This document shows, in pieces, positions 1-10,838 of a DNA stretch of 64,000 nucleotides; within the stretch, counting starts at the first letter, position 1, and the number at the start of each line of letters is the position of its first letter. This stretch comes from Allodiplogaster sudhausi (Eukaryota; Nematoda; Chromadorea; Rhabditida; Diplogasteridae): contig CALZFC010000029.1 in assembly GCA_945643635.1 (NCBI GenBank), forward strand, positions 735,001 to 799,000, given 5' to 3'. Under the pieces are notes generated by a model that was not told the DNA's origin, did no database searches, and was given only the letters and a program-made list of their open reading frames with translations. The position numbers and the translations under genes were made by a program.

Positions 1-210
1 GTTAGCCCCCAGCCCTCTGTTGTCTTTCATGTAGTATATATATATTTGTACATACATATGTAGTTATTTTAATATTGTTTAATTTCATATTTTCGTGAAT
101 CACTTGTTAATGTTTTTTCTTGAATGAACAAAATAAACGACAGCGTAATTTCGTGCCAAAAGTGACGAGTAGGAATGCTGTGCACCGCTGTAAATTCACT
201 TCTAATGCAG

Positions 211-3200
211 GGCTGCTACCGTTCCTGCTACCAGGACGGCGTCTTCGAAGCGTGTGGCTGCATGGACGCGGCGTACGCGCGACGCGACAGCGTCGCGTCG
301 TGCTACTTTAGCAAAGGCATATGTCGCATTATTTTTGCCTAACGGTTCAGAATTTAGCTATGTATAGATTACTGTTCTGTTTGTTTATGCGGATATCTTC
401 AATTTGATTTTTGTTACAGTGAGCTGCATTGACGACATGCTTGCCCGTCGTGGCTTCAACTCCGAGTCTTGGCCCGAATGTCATTGCCCCCGTCCTTGCG
501 AGACCGTCGACTACTTCACACTTCCTGTGCAAACGAAATACACCCGGGCATATGGTGTACGCTGCAAAATATCAGTTTAAATCATGTTTTTTCATGATTC
601 CCTTTTTTGCAAAGTGTAGTACCGCCTGTGATCTTGTAACCAAAGATCGATTCAAATAGTTCTTCGCCTGTGATCGTGTAACCAAAGATCGATTCAAATA
701 GTTCCAGCGTTTTTTTAACGCGCAACACTCCACTTCCTTCTTGTTTTCTCCATTTTCATTATGAAATCAAAAAAGTTCATGTTTTCAGAGCAAAGTTTAC
801 ATCTTCTTCGACCAGCCAAGAGTGCTTGTACGCACCGAGAAGCCAAAAATTTCGGTAAGCTCCGTGGGACAATTATTACTTGCTATTATTAAGAGAGCCA
901 ATCTGAGATGCTCGACCATGCATCATTGTAAGAGGACACGGAACAAAAGTACCCTTTGATCATAATTTCCTTAATACAGCGAGTGTAGGACATAAATGAC
1001 TTCCCAAAAACATTTTCAGAAATTGTTTTTTCTCAAGTATGTCTACAGTATGCCCTAATATACCAAAAATATTCAAATGAGCGTAACTCCGTTAAACGAA
1101 ATTTTTATATACTGTACTGTAGACATACTTGAGAAAAAAATTTTCTGAAAATGTTTTTGGGAAGCCAATTAGGTCCTACACACACTGTGTTAAGGAAATT
1201 AGGATCAAAGGGTACTTTTGTTCCCTGTCCAGTCATGGTCGAGTCTCTCAGACAGGCTCTCATTTCCTTTGTGTTTAAGAGAGCCTCTCTGTAAGACTCA
1301 AGGAGGCTTACATAAGCGCCTGCCCCGGGGAATTTTTGTTTTCTTTTACTTTGAAAACTTCATGAGGGACACATCAAGTGTTCATAAAGAGAAATATTTT
1401 TTCAGAAAGTTTGAAAAAAAATTTTTCTCTTAGTTATAAGTTAAAATGTTAAAAAAATTTGGAAGGCCATATCTAACGTTATACTTAATATTTCTCGAAA
1501 ATCTTTTCACTGTTCGATTCCTTATTTAAAAATACACAAAAAAGTCCCAGATGACTGTTTTCGAAAAATTAAAATTTTTATGACTTTTGTGCAATTAAAT
1601 TTTTTGAAATATGGTTTTTAGCTAATAACTTTTTTTATTATTATGACTTGCAAAAAACTGAATCCTCCATAAGAAAGAGGAGGAAAAACTACATATAATA
1701 CATCTCTACGAGGAAAAATCTCGGATATACTTTTTGGGTATCTGCATTTGAATATGTGTTTCTATGCAAATTTCGGTTTTGGCCACAAACCACAATTTCA
1801 TTCAAACTTCTTCAATTTTAAAAAGAAAGAGTCCATTCGATGTGATTTTTTATGCTCTTTAAAATGGTATATACTTTATTCGCAAAAGAAATTAGTCTAA
1901 AGGCCTAAAATTGACTTTTTGTGTTTTAGGCCTATTTCTGGTGTCAAAATACTCATTCTATGCACGATTAATGGATCTTGTAGGCTGATTTTCCATATAA
2001 TATTTATACTGCGAGAAAGAGCAGCTAAAACTGAGTCGAATACAGCTTTAAAATTAAAATCTGAGGATACACTTTTTGGGAATATGTATTTGAATGGACT
2101 GTTGAAGGCGAAATTGCTGAATATTTTTTATAATTTTTTTCAAAATTCTCATTTTGAAATATCTAACAACCGAAAATGGAAATTCAAGAGTTTATTGAAG
2201 TTGTTATACGAAATTCCACTCAAAAGTACTCCAAAAGACACGAAGTTACATTTTATTAGAACACAGTAGGTAAAAAAAATGTACGAAAACTCCCTTAAAG
2301 CCGACTATCAGATCGTTCGCGAGCCGGATTGACAAAGGGTCATGAGGAACCGAGATTTGTGCATAATATATCTACCGATGAAGGTGCAAAACCTGTACAT
2401 GTTTCAGAAATCTTCAAATTGGGAAAAATATCGACGACAAGATTCGGCTATTTTGAGCTGTTCGGAAAAAATTGTACCAACGGACCTTGCGTTCTGAAAC
2501 CTGTGCTACAGTCTTTTTTTGAGACGAGAATAGGTAATTTGATGCGCTTTTAACTTTTGTGTACCATTCATTTGGATTTATTGTTTATGTTTCATATTTT
2601 TAATCAAATGCACTTGATTAAATCTATTCAAGATACGTGAAGCTACATCGTTCGAATTTATAGCATCAAACATTGAATTTAGGAGAACGGATAGTGTTTA
2701 AGAATACAGGTAACAGGAATCAGTACTATTCTAGAAAAATACGAATAACTTTTACAATGGAAAACTTAAAATAGTTCGTCTTTAGAGCGCTTGTTAGTTG
2801 TCTCTTCAGTGTTTGCTGCTGCAGAAGAATCGTCCAATATTTCGAGCTGCTGAACTTCCACACGATCAAGATCGTAGGTCGATTGGAACAAGGGATCGGT
2901 ATCAAATTCTTCTTCCTCATCCCCCTCCTGTTCAAAAACTTCAGTTACAGCTTCAGCTGCTTCTGGAGTATCCGGCAAAACTGGTGGTTCCTGAAATTTG
3001 GTGTTCCATTTTTTGGAGTCGTTCCTCATACTTTCCTTGTTCTCTCATAAAATATACATGCCTGCTTTTGCTTCTGGGCAAGGCGACTGAAGATGGCTGC
3101 AATTTGTCTGTAATTAAGCAGTTCGTTTGGAGCGAACATCAATTTGCCAGAGTCATCAACGGCATTTTTCATTCGCTTTTCAGCCGTTCGCGGATCTACT

Positions 3201-5196
3201 TTCATTTTTGATCACCAGCCGTCGGCAAACAGTTGGGTGATATATGACTTCGAGCGATCTGGTAGCCGCTCGCTGCGTTTGCGAGCGCGGAGTGCCCACC
3301 CTTGTGCGGCTTTTTTCCCGTTAGCATTCGTTTCCTGAAATAAAATGAAACATGCAAGTCCACATTCCACTTTTCTTGCTGTGCTCACCTGAAGCGACTC
3401 TAACGCTGAAGTAACATCAGGATAAATCCGTTTTGCGTGAACGCCTTCCAGGTGCACGGTGTAGAACTGCAGGGATTGATCCCGTAGAGTCAAGCGTTCA
3501 GGAACTAATTTGTGCTTGCCCAACAGCAAATGACGCTCCAAGTTGGACGACTGCAAGAATTCTGCAGTGCATGCCTCTTCCGGGCACCTAAAGAGGTGTA
3601 GCAAGGAATCGCATGAATCTGAGTCCTCTGGCTTGCAGTGCTCTGCTTCATCTGCATGCTCAGTTGCTCTGTGATGACTTGTTTCAAGGCGCAGAGCTTT
3701 GCCAGTTGTGGCCCAGAAGTCTGCTTCACCGGGCAATTTTCCACCCTTTCGAATAGTTGTTCCGTCAGCGAAGTTTGCCTGCATGTTCTCGTAGCGAATG
3801 CTCGTGCCGCGTCCAATCGTTGAGTGGCGATAGGCATGGATTCCGTCATCATTGAACACAAATGTATTCAGAGTTGAAATGCCGAGAATCTTTGTTGGCG
3901 ATGCCTTAGCATTTTCCAATTTTCTGATGTAGACGGAAAGACCAGAGAGCGGTTTTCCAGTTGTAATCCCGTTGAAAAACTCTTCTGTATTCTTTACATC
4001 GTGCCCAGAGTCTACAAAGTCGTGAATCTTCCGCTTGACCACGGCAGCCATACGATCACACGCTGACTTCCCGGCCTGTAAATAAATGTAAAGTACATGG
4101 CTACATTTTCAAATAGAGTCTGTCACCTGGTTATCTTTTATAATTTAGATTGTCAAGATATCCTTACCTGAGCTTCGGAGAAGAAATAAGATGCAATTTT
4201 AACGTTAATTTCAGCACTAATTTTGTTCATGCTGGCAATTGTCGAACTGCTCTTGTAACAACCTCAAAAGACACTCATGGCAGCTAGAACTTTGGGGCAA
4301 CAAACAACCTGCATTGTCCGAGCGCAGGTGTACCCGCTTGATTCCCTCTATTGAGAGTTCACGCAGAGTGTGCTGGAGTAAAGACGTAAGAGCTACTGTA
4401 TCCTGAAAATATGACAGTTCCTATTATGATTAATTTTTTTTATAAACCTGCAGCTCTCCTTCGATTATATGAACAAAAGTGTGCTGCACGTAATTGTCGT
4501 TGTTCTTCTTCGCTAGCACATGAGAGATATGCCAAGACATTCCGCGTTTCGCAAAGTAATCTGTAGTCTTTTCACGCGCAAACATTGGGAGTAGCTTCAT
4601 AGCCCAGTCCATGGTTATCAATGCTTCGCCAATTTGAAGCGATGACACAATGTTATCGCGGTCCATCTCGCTAGCTGTCGCTCGAACTTGATGTTTCTTC
4701 AATTCTTGAATTCTGTTGTCAATGTCGCGCACGTCTCGCAAGATCCTGTCAAATTTCGTCTTCTGAGGACTCGCGTTCTCGGCGGACTCGTGCAGTTCTT
4801 TAGCAGTTTCAAGGAGATCGCCCAGCGCAATCTAAACATGTACAAATTAATTATCAAGCATGAGCGAATTAAACAAGCTTGTCAAAATACCAACTTTTAC
4901 AAGCTCGCATCTGTCGCAAATTAGATCGTGTATGTGAGAATGCTGAGCTTGTTCTCCATCGCAGGGCTCAGAGAATTCGTCAGAGTTCGGATCACTTAGT
5001 GCATGTCGGATGCAGTGGTCAGCAACTCTTGAATTCTGTTTCACATGGACTTTAAAGTCTGTGCGGAGATATTGCTTGGCTTCCAGCAGCTTCATTTTGA
5101 GCGATGAGTGCCAGAATTCATCTACATCTCCATCTGCTTTGAGGCCATCGATAATTGTGTGCGCTTCATCAAATGCCTTGAAATACGTAACTCTAA

Positions 5197-5251
<55 letters not shown>

Positions 5252-8200
5252 AATTGTCTCGAAATCACATGCCTCCATTGCTTCTGCGACGAAAAAGTCG
5301 ACTCCGTGAAGACTCTTACGCCTGGTTGCGCTGCAGGCTTCTAATATTCTGTACATCGTGGCAGGAGACATAAGAAGATGAGTTTCCTCGGACTCCTCGA
5401 GCTCTCTGAAGCAGTTATAAGATTAATAATAGATTGCAAAATTTTCAAACCTTTTAAAGAGTTCAATGATTTCGGTTGCGCTGTGCTGGTGAAGAACGTT
5501 CGGATACTCGATAAGCGTCCCGTCAGACAGCTTAGAAGTTCGTGTGCCAAAGGGGAGGCTGACCGCTACTTTGAAACTAAAAAAAATAACTACATAAAAT
5601 ATTCGTTGAGAGGAGTGAACAGTGTATAACAGTTTTACCTGGAAATAAATTCGACAAAACGGTTGATCTTGTATGCATCATACTTCTGTCGTCTGAGATC
5701 CTTTTTTATTTCCTGTCCTCCTCTATGAGACAGCCGCTTGGCCTTCGAGTAGAAGTATTCCGACAAACCAGGCACGTAGCGTTGGACTTCAGCAAGGCTC
5801 AAACGTGGCGCAACAATTGATAACAGATGTAGCTTTTCTACTCGTGTTGAAGCAGCTAGAAAGCGCGATTTCAATCCCATCATGAGTGCCTCGTATCGGT
5901 CGGTCCGACGCCTTTCATAGAGTCCTTCGAGCTCTGTCGAAATGACCATTTGTTTCAGTTCTTGAGGGCCGTCCGGAGCGACTATTTCATAAGCTATTGA
6001 AAAGGCATCGCGTAATAGCTGTGCCTTCCTCCGCTGCGAGCGTTCACCCAGATCTCCAAAGTCCTTTCTTCTCATAACTTTCTCCAGTCCAATTGTCTTG
6101 ATGAAGTTGGAAAACGCCGATTTAGCGTGACTTGATACTGTTGACGGCGTCTTCTTCATAGAAGGACCCTCGTTCCTCTCATTAGGGGGGAAGTACGATG
6201 GGTCATCTGTCTGGGAGCAAGTTGGTCCATACTGTTGTATGTCAGCGGTGATATCGGGAGTCTGCGAGAAACGTCCTTGATTTACAGGAGGATGAATGAC
6301 GTGCCCAGTTTCCTCGACGTTTAGTTGTGCGCGATAACGTTTCAGCTCTTCTTTATGCGTCGCACAAACCGCTGTAATCGAATTTCGATACGAATACAAT
6401 AGTTTTATAACCAAATAGAGTAATCTGAAATCACTAACGAAGGCCAATGTGCAGCAACACGTGATCCATGAAGAGAACACCCTTGGCTTCTTCCTTTTCG
6501 ACAACATATGTGTTTCTTGGGGCAGTCAATGTCAAATGTTGAGAAAATGGTGGCGGAATTGAGCAGACTTTCTGAGTTCCTTTCCTCTTGAAATGATTGA
6601 AAATATATTTCTCCCATTGCGTGCCCAGCTCCTCGATATGTCTTTGGCAAATAAAGCGCTGTCCAATCCATCCAGTCTGTAAATTTGAATGATTTAAGAA
6701 GCTAATATAAATTCGGGTCAAACCTCTGCAGGGTTGTCGTAATTCCATTCGAATTCCCCGGCGCCGCGTGACAAGATCATGTCAAGCAAGTTGACAGTAC
6801 CTAGGTAGTTTTCGGCTGATTTGTCAAGTAGCTCGAGCATCCTGCAACCATAATTTCAGATAACCAAGAATTCGACGATGCAATAACACGTTTAAAAAGG
6901 CTTACTTGACTTTTTTTCCTTCACATCTGGTGCTCACTTTGGACACAGTGGGGCGATCCTTCGTTTCATGAGTTGTTTTCCTGAGTATGGCAAAGTAGCA
7001 CTCCGCTTCCTATTCTGGTTCCACGGGCTTGTCACTGCCTGGTACGGGAGGCAAGGCGTCATCGCCACGTCGAAAGCGGTTCACCGGGTATGCAGAAGAT
7101 GTGCACGTGAAAATGAGCAGAAGGAAATCAATGCGCATCTAAAAATTAACTCATAGAGCAGAATAGTATAGAGCGCTGATTGCATGGCAATTCGGTGTTT
7201 GCGCCTGCTTATATATGTACTACTTGCTACCTCCAACACTGTCCTATTGTTTGACTTGTGCCCTTTGTGTGTGCTGGCAGGTAGCAAGTCAAACAATGGA
7301 ACCAAAATGCTCCAACTTGCGCAACACAATTACAATTGCTGCTCTTCGGCATCGCCTACCTTTCAAGTTTTCTGCTATTATGCCCAGCGGAGAAAAGAAA
7401 AGCATCAGCTAGCAACTATAAATAACTCGAAAAGAAGGTCGAAGTGCAAAACATTTTGAAAATGCAAATGCAGAAACATCAAAACAAATGTGACAAATGT
7501 ACAAACAAATGGTCGAAAGCAAAAATAGGCATTTTTAGTGTGCACTTCGCAAAGGAAAATTACAAACAGAGTATTTGATACAAGCGTTTCACATGCGCGC
7601 GAAATGCGGCATGGAAGGCTTCAAATGTATTGATTGATTGAACGCTGTAAGCACGGTGTGTGCGAATGAATGGGTGGTCTTTTATATAGCCGTTCAGTTT
7701 CATTTTGTGCCCACTTTTTAGAGCCATTTTTGGGTATTTTCAGATGTCTTGTTCGTGTCCTCCAAATACGGAATGTGTTCGGATTCCCGAACTGTCGGGT
7801 GAATACGAATGTGTTTGCCTCCCAGGATACGAAGGACCTATGTGTGAAGGTGTGCAAATTCCGTAATTTATTCGTACGATTTAGCGATCATTTCCTAGCG
7901 GTTCCTGGAAGAGAATGGAAGGTCATCGCTGTCGTTGTTGCATGCATCGCTATTCTCTTGTTGTTCATTTTCCTCCTCTACAAGTTCATCAAGCCTCGTT
8001 GCAGCCCGCAGGAACAAGCTGTTGTCCACTATGTATGTTTTACCCGCAAACCTATTTTCGTACATTCGTAAACCATGTTGACTGCGGGTCGTTTGCAGGA
8101 ACGTGCTACGGATGAAATTTTGATTCACATTGACTAATAAGCGCGCACGGCCTTCTTGTTATATTTTACTGAATTGCCGCCTTATTTCTTGATGTGGCAT

Positions 8201-9664
8201 TCGATGGGTAAAATTTGTTGATCTGAATGAACCATGTGTGTTAAAATAACATTTCAATAAAAGTTAAAAGCGCATCAAATTACCTATTTTCGCCTCAAAA
8301 AAAGACTGTAGCACAGGTTTCAGAACGCAAGGTCCGTTGGTACAATTTTTTCCGAACAGCTCAAAAAAGCCGAATCTTGTCGTCGATATTTTTCCCAATT
8401 TGAAGATTTCTGAAACAAGTACAGGTTTTGCACCTTCATCGGTAGATATATTATGCACAAATCTCGGTTCCTTGGCATGGTCATGACCCTTTGTCAATCC
8501 GGCTCGCGAACGATCTGATAGTCGGCTTTAAGGGAGTTTTCGTACATTTTTTTTACCTACTGTGTTCGAATAAAATGTAACTTCGTGTCTTTTTTAGTAC
8601 TTTTGAGTGGAATTTCGTATAACAACTTCAATAAACTCTTGAATTTCCATTTTCGGTTGTTAGATATTTCAAAATGAGAATTTTGAAAAAAATTATAAAA
8701 AATATTCAGCAATTTCGCCTTCAACAGTCCATTCAAATACATATTCCCAAAAAGTGTATCCTCAGATTTTAATTTTAAAGCTGTATTCGACTCAGTTTTA
8801 GCTGCTCTTTCTCGCAGTATAAATATTATATGGAAAATCAGCCTACAAGATCCATTAATCGTGCATAGAATGAGTATTTTGACACCAGAAATAGGCCTAA
8901 AACACAAAAAGTCAATTTTAGGCCTTTAGACTAATTTCTCTTGCGAATAAAGTATATACCATTTTAAAGAGCATAAAAAATCACATCGAATGGACTCTTT
9001 CTTTTTAAAATTGAAGAAGTTTGAATGAAATTGTGGTTTGTGGCCAAAACCGAAATTTGCTTAGAAACACATATTCAAATGCAGATACCCAAAAAGTGTA
9101 TCCGAGATTTTTCCTCGTAGAGATGTATTATATGTAGTTTTTCCTCCTCTTTCTTATGGAGGATTCAGTTTTTTGCAAGTCATAATAATAAAAAAAGTTA
9201 TTAGCTAAAAACCATATTTCAAAAAATTTAATTGCACAAAAGTCATAAAAATTTTAATTTTTCGAAAACAGTCATCTGGGACTTTTTTGTGTATTTTTAA
9301 ATAAAGAATCGAACAGAGAAAAGATTTTCGAGAAATATTAAGTATAACGTTAGATATGGCCTTCCAAATTTTTTTTAACATTTTTACTTATAACTAAGAG
9401 AAAAATTTTTTTTCAAACTTTCTGAAAAAATATTTCTCTTTATGAACACTTGATGTGTCCCTCATAAAGTTTTCAAAGTAAAAGAAAACAAAAATTCCCC
9501 GGGGCGGAGGCTCCTTGACCCTTACAGAGGGGCTCTCTTAACAGTTCTCGTCCGTCCTCGGCTCTCTCGGCTGCTTTTCTGGCCTAATGCTCGGCATATC
9601 TCTCGCCTTCATCGCCGAGCTCATATATTTGCCCAAGACAATGATATACGAAAGGCAGAAATAA
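211..9664 (+). CDS. DEG/ENaC (degenerin-type) cation channel, C-terminal half; last intron holds a transposon
   Basis: Amiloride-sensitive sodium-channel family member; these are trimeric plasma-membrane cation channels. Visible exons are 211-316, 420-556, 789-854 and 9545-9664, and all phases join. The first has the family hallmark GCYRSCYQDG followed by CGC. The second has CIDDM, then a CHCPRPC cysteine cluster. The third (KVYIFFDQ) is the strand before the pore. The last encodes the second membrane helix, with GSLGCFSGLMLGIS at the gating/selectivity position, then AELIYL and the stop, with AATAAA at about 9731. Exon 1 uses a GC donor (AAAG|GCATAT). The 8.7-kb last intron holds a small MITE and an 8.26-kb transposon. 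Upstream exons (first helix, finger domain) lie outside the window. Family call is firm; channel subtype is unknown. Splicing across such a large intron is an inference. Confidence 0.85.
893..1261. mobile_element. MITE sharing GAGAGCC ends with the neighbouring large transposon
   Basis: About 369 bp, arms of roughly 160 bp in inverted orientation (893-1063 against 1113-1261) around a short centre. The left end is TTAA then GAGAGCC; the right end is GGCTCTC followed by ATTT, a decayed TTAA. The terminal heptamer equals that of the element beginning at 1279, so it may be a non-autonomous relative. It lies inside a DEG/ENaC intron and has no coding capacity. Confidence 0.75.
1279..2561 (+). repeat. 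Left terminal inverted repeat of the large transposon
   Basis: Pairs in reverse complement with 8259-9537. AT-rich. The 116-codon and 74-codon open frames inside it occur in both repeat copies and look like chance ORFs, since they are not framed by splice sites or start contexts. A third diverged copy is at about 61977-63250. Confidence 0.9.
2766..7135 (-). pseudogene. Transposase-like protein with RNase-H-type core and C2H2 finger; two in-frame stops
   Basis: Multi-exon gene of a family that is multi-copy in many invertebrate genomes (from memory of cnidarian relatives). Exons: 7135-6906, 6841-6724, 6675-6439, 6371-5639, 5576-5451, 5405-5273, 5176-4901, 4831-4448, 4402-about 4290, 4075-3389, 3334-about 3050 and 2990-2766. 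N-terminal zinc-ligand motifs: ICQRHIEELG and PVCATHKEEL. Then SLPFGTRTSKLSDGT and FKVHVKQNSRVADHC. The core has ITMDWAMK, YFAKRGMSWHISHV, HTFVHI and RSDNAGC, then SEAQAGKSACDR: an ordered D...D...(D/E) set expected of an RNase-H-fold transposase. A C2H2 finger (CPEEAC...HLLLGKH) and GWALRARKRSERL follow; the C-terminus is acidic. A TAG (7009-7007) and a TGA (3214-3212; CAA in the second copy) interrupt it, and exon 6 uses a GC donor. The catalytic role is inferred. Confidence 0.75.
5200..5248. repeat. (AT)n microsatellite
   Basis: About 24 AT units inside the intron between exons 6 and 7 of the transposase-like gene. Confidence 0.95.
7184..8137 (+). CDS. EGF-domain single-pass membrane protein, carried inside the transposon
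   Basis: Well-supported exons are 7744-7849, 7899-8032 and 8099-8137; the phases join (GAAG|CGG, then TAT|GAA). The first encodes an EGF module (CPPNTEC, 11 residues, C-V-C, then LPGYEGPMC); its first cysteine should lie nearby upstream. The second encodes a clear membrane helix (VIAVVVACIAILLLFIFLLY) with a basic stop-transfer stretch (KFIKPR). The third is a short tail ending DEILIHID. A polyadenylation signal AATAAA lies at 8255. The 5' part is uncertain: an ORF at 7184 begins with a signal-peptide-like stretch (MAIRCLRLLIYVLLATSN), but I could not find a phase-correct splice from it to 7744. Type I topology is expected. No close family is recognised. Its place between the transposon repeats suggests captured cargo. 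Confidence 0.6.
8259..9537 (-). repeat. Right terminal inverted repeat of the large transposon
   Basis: Reverse complement of 1279-2561. It ends in GGCTCTC|TTAA at 9531-9541. The acceptor CAG of the interrupted DEG/ENaC intron is the next three bases. Confidence 0.9.
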
Positions 9665-10838
9665 ACATTGGCACAGTTGCGCAGTGGTCACACTTCATAT
9701 AAAAATTTGTACAATTTTGAAACACACTAAAATAAAGCACGCAGCCGTAATAGGCAAACGATTTTCAATTCAATTCCATTTCACGTCCGCATTTTCAGTT
9801 GTGACATACTATGTAATGGTTTATTCCAACCAAATCGGGTTTATCGATATGAACATCAAATAAATGTTTCTTTAATTTCCTTATTGTCTTTCTTATTTTG
9901 CCAGTATGTATCGAAGCAGTAATGGAGCGCACACGTAGTATCACTGACGAGATCAGATGGTGCTGCCTGATCAGCAATCGCTATGAGATTGTATGTACGA
10001 AGAGCACATTAGCAGAATTCTAGAACTTAAAAATGTGCAGAATGATGCCATTGATAGGAAGCAACATCGACATGACGAACAGCTGAAACAGCAGATAAAA
10101 TAGAAATTCGAACAAGGAAGAAGGCATTAAAGAGAAACTGCAAAGCTGCATGACATATTGGAGCTACACAGATACATTACTGGAGTTACGAGCCACTTGG
10201 ATTAGAGAAAAATAAAAAAAAACCCACTGTATACTATTGCAGACTCACCGATCGGCAGCGACTACCACTGGGTCTCCTGGCAACTCCTCTCCTTCTGCTT
10301 CTTTATCTCTTTCAAACTCGGTATCCTTCGTTGGATATTATAATATTTATGAACGTTCATTCGAGTGAATCTGTTTAAAGACAAGTTTTTTTCAAAACAT
10401 GCAATGATGGAGCAGCAGATTAATTTCTTTAGAAAGGTTTGCCTCTCAATCTGCAACTCATACGAGGATACCAAGCTATGTAATGCCAGCACAAGAAAAC
10501 GTTATCACTACTCAGTTTTTCACAATGCTTAATAGAAAGGCATTGAAGAGGAAACTGCGCGAGATTGACCCAGATCTTGAAATTTTCGCTCGAACATTAA
10601 CATGTTTACCAATAATTCAGATTGATGCATGTTTGCGAGGTTAAATTGAATTTTTTGAACTAGCATCGTTGTTAGCATTCACAAGCCCGATCCAGACGCA
10701 TATTCAGAATCATCTAATAGCGAAAAAGTAGAGTTTTCGCCTCCTTTAAGTTGTATTCTCCCTTTTACATAAATGTTTCCCTTTCCATTACCATGCCATT
10801 TCTTAAAAAAAGATTGCCCGACGTTGTTGATATCTCAT
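9665..10838. other. Intergenic spacer between the two convergent DEG/ENaC genes
   Basis: Holds the 3' flank of the left gene with AATAAA near 9731. Its distal end has a TTAA-type repeat edge (CGCCTCCTTTAAG near 10738) that recurs at about 59625. Short open frames have no recognisable motif. No RNA gene seen. Confidence 0.6.

Larger units (their letters stand above)
1279..9537. mobile_element. 8.26-kb DNA transposon with long TIRs and TTAA target duplication
   Basis: TTAA at 1275-1278 and again at 9538-9541 brackets the element. Inside both come GAGAGCC(T/C)CTCTGTAAG termini leading into inverted repeats at 1279-2561 and 8259-9537, nearly colinear (position sums constant at about 10826, with one 9-bp indel). 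Between them are a minus-strand transposase-like gene ending near the left repeat and a plus-strand EGF-transmembrane gene ending near the right repeat. Each is followed by AATAAA at the repeat edge (about 2576 on the minus strand, about 8255 on the plus). TTAA targets are known for the piggyBac and Kolobok superfamilies; ends of the form RRGWR are, as I recall, Kolobok-like. Superfamily assignment is inference. Confidence 0.88.

Noticed and set aside
1919..2269. A 116-codon open frame, also present as 8907-8557 on the other strand
   Set aside because: It lies inside both copies of the terminal repeat, is Phe/Leu/Lys-rich from AT-rich sequence, and has no known motif or splice support; it is explained by the repeat.
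2329..2553. A 74-codon frame in the left repeat and its 77-codon partner at 8497-8264
   Set aside because: Same reason; the two copies differ by an in-frame 9-bp indel, but no start context or homology supports coding.
5010..5344. Plus-strand frames with a poly Ile-Tyr stretch
   Set aside because: They come from the (AT)n tract in an intron of the minus-strand gene.
6968..7156. Plus-strand 62-codon ORF
   Set aside because: Antisense to transposase exon 1, no motif, no splice support.
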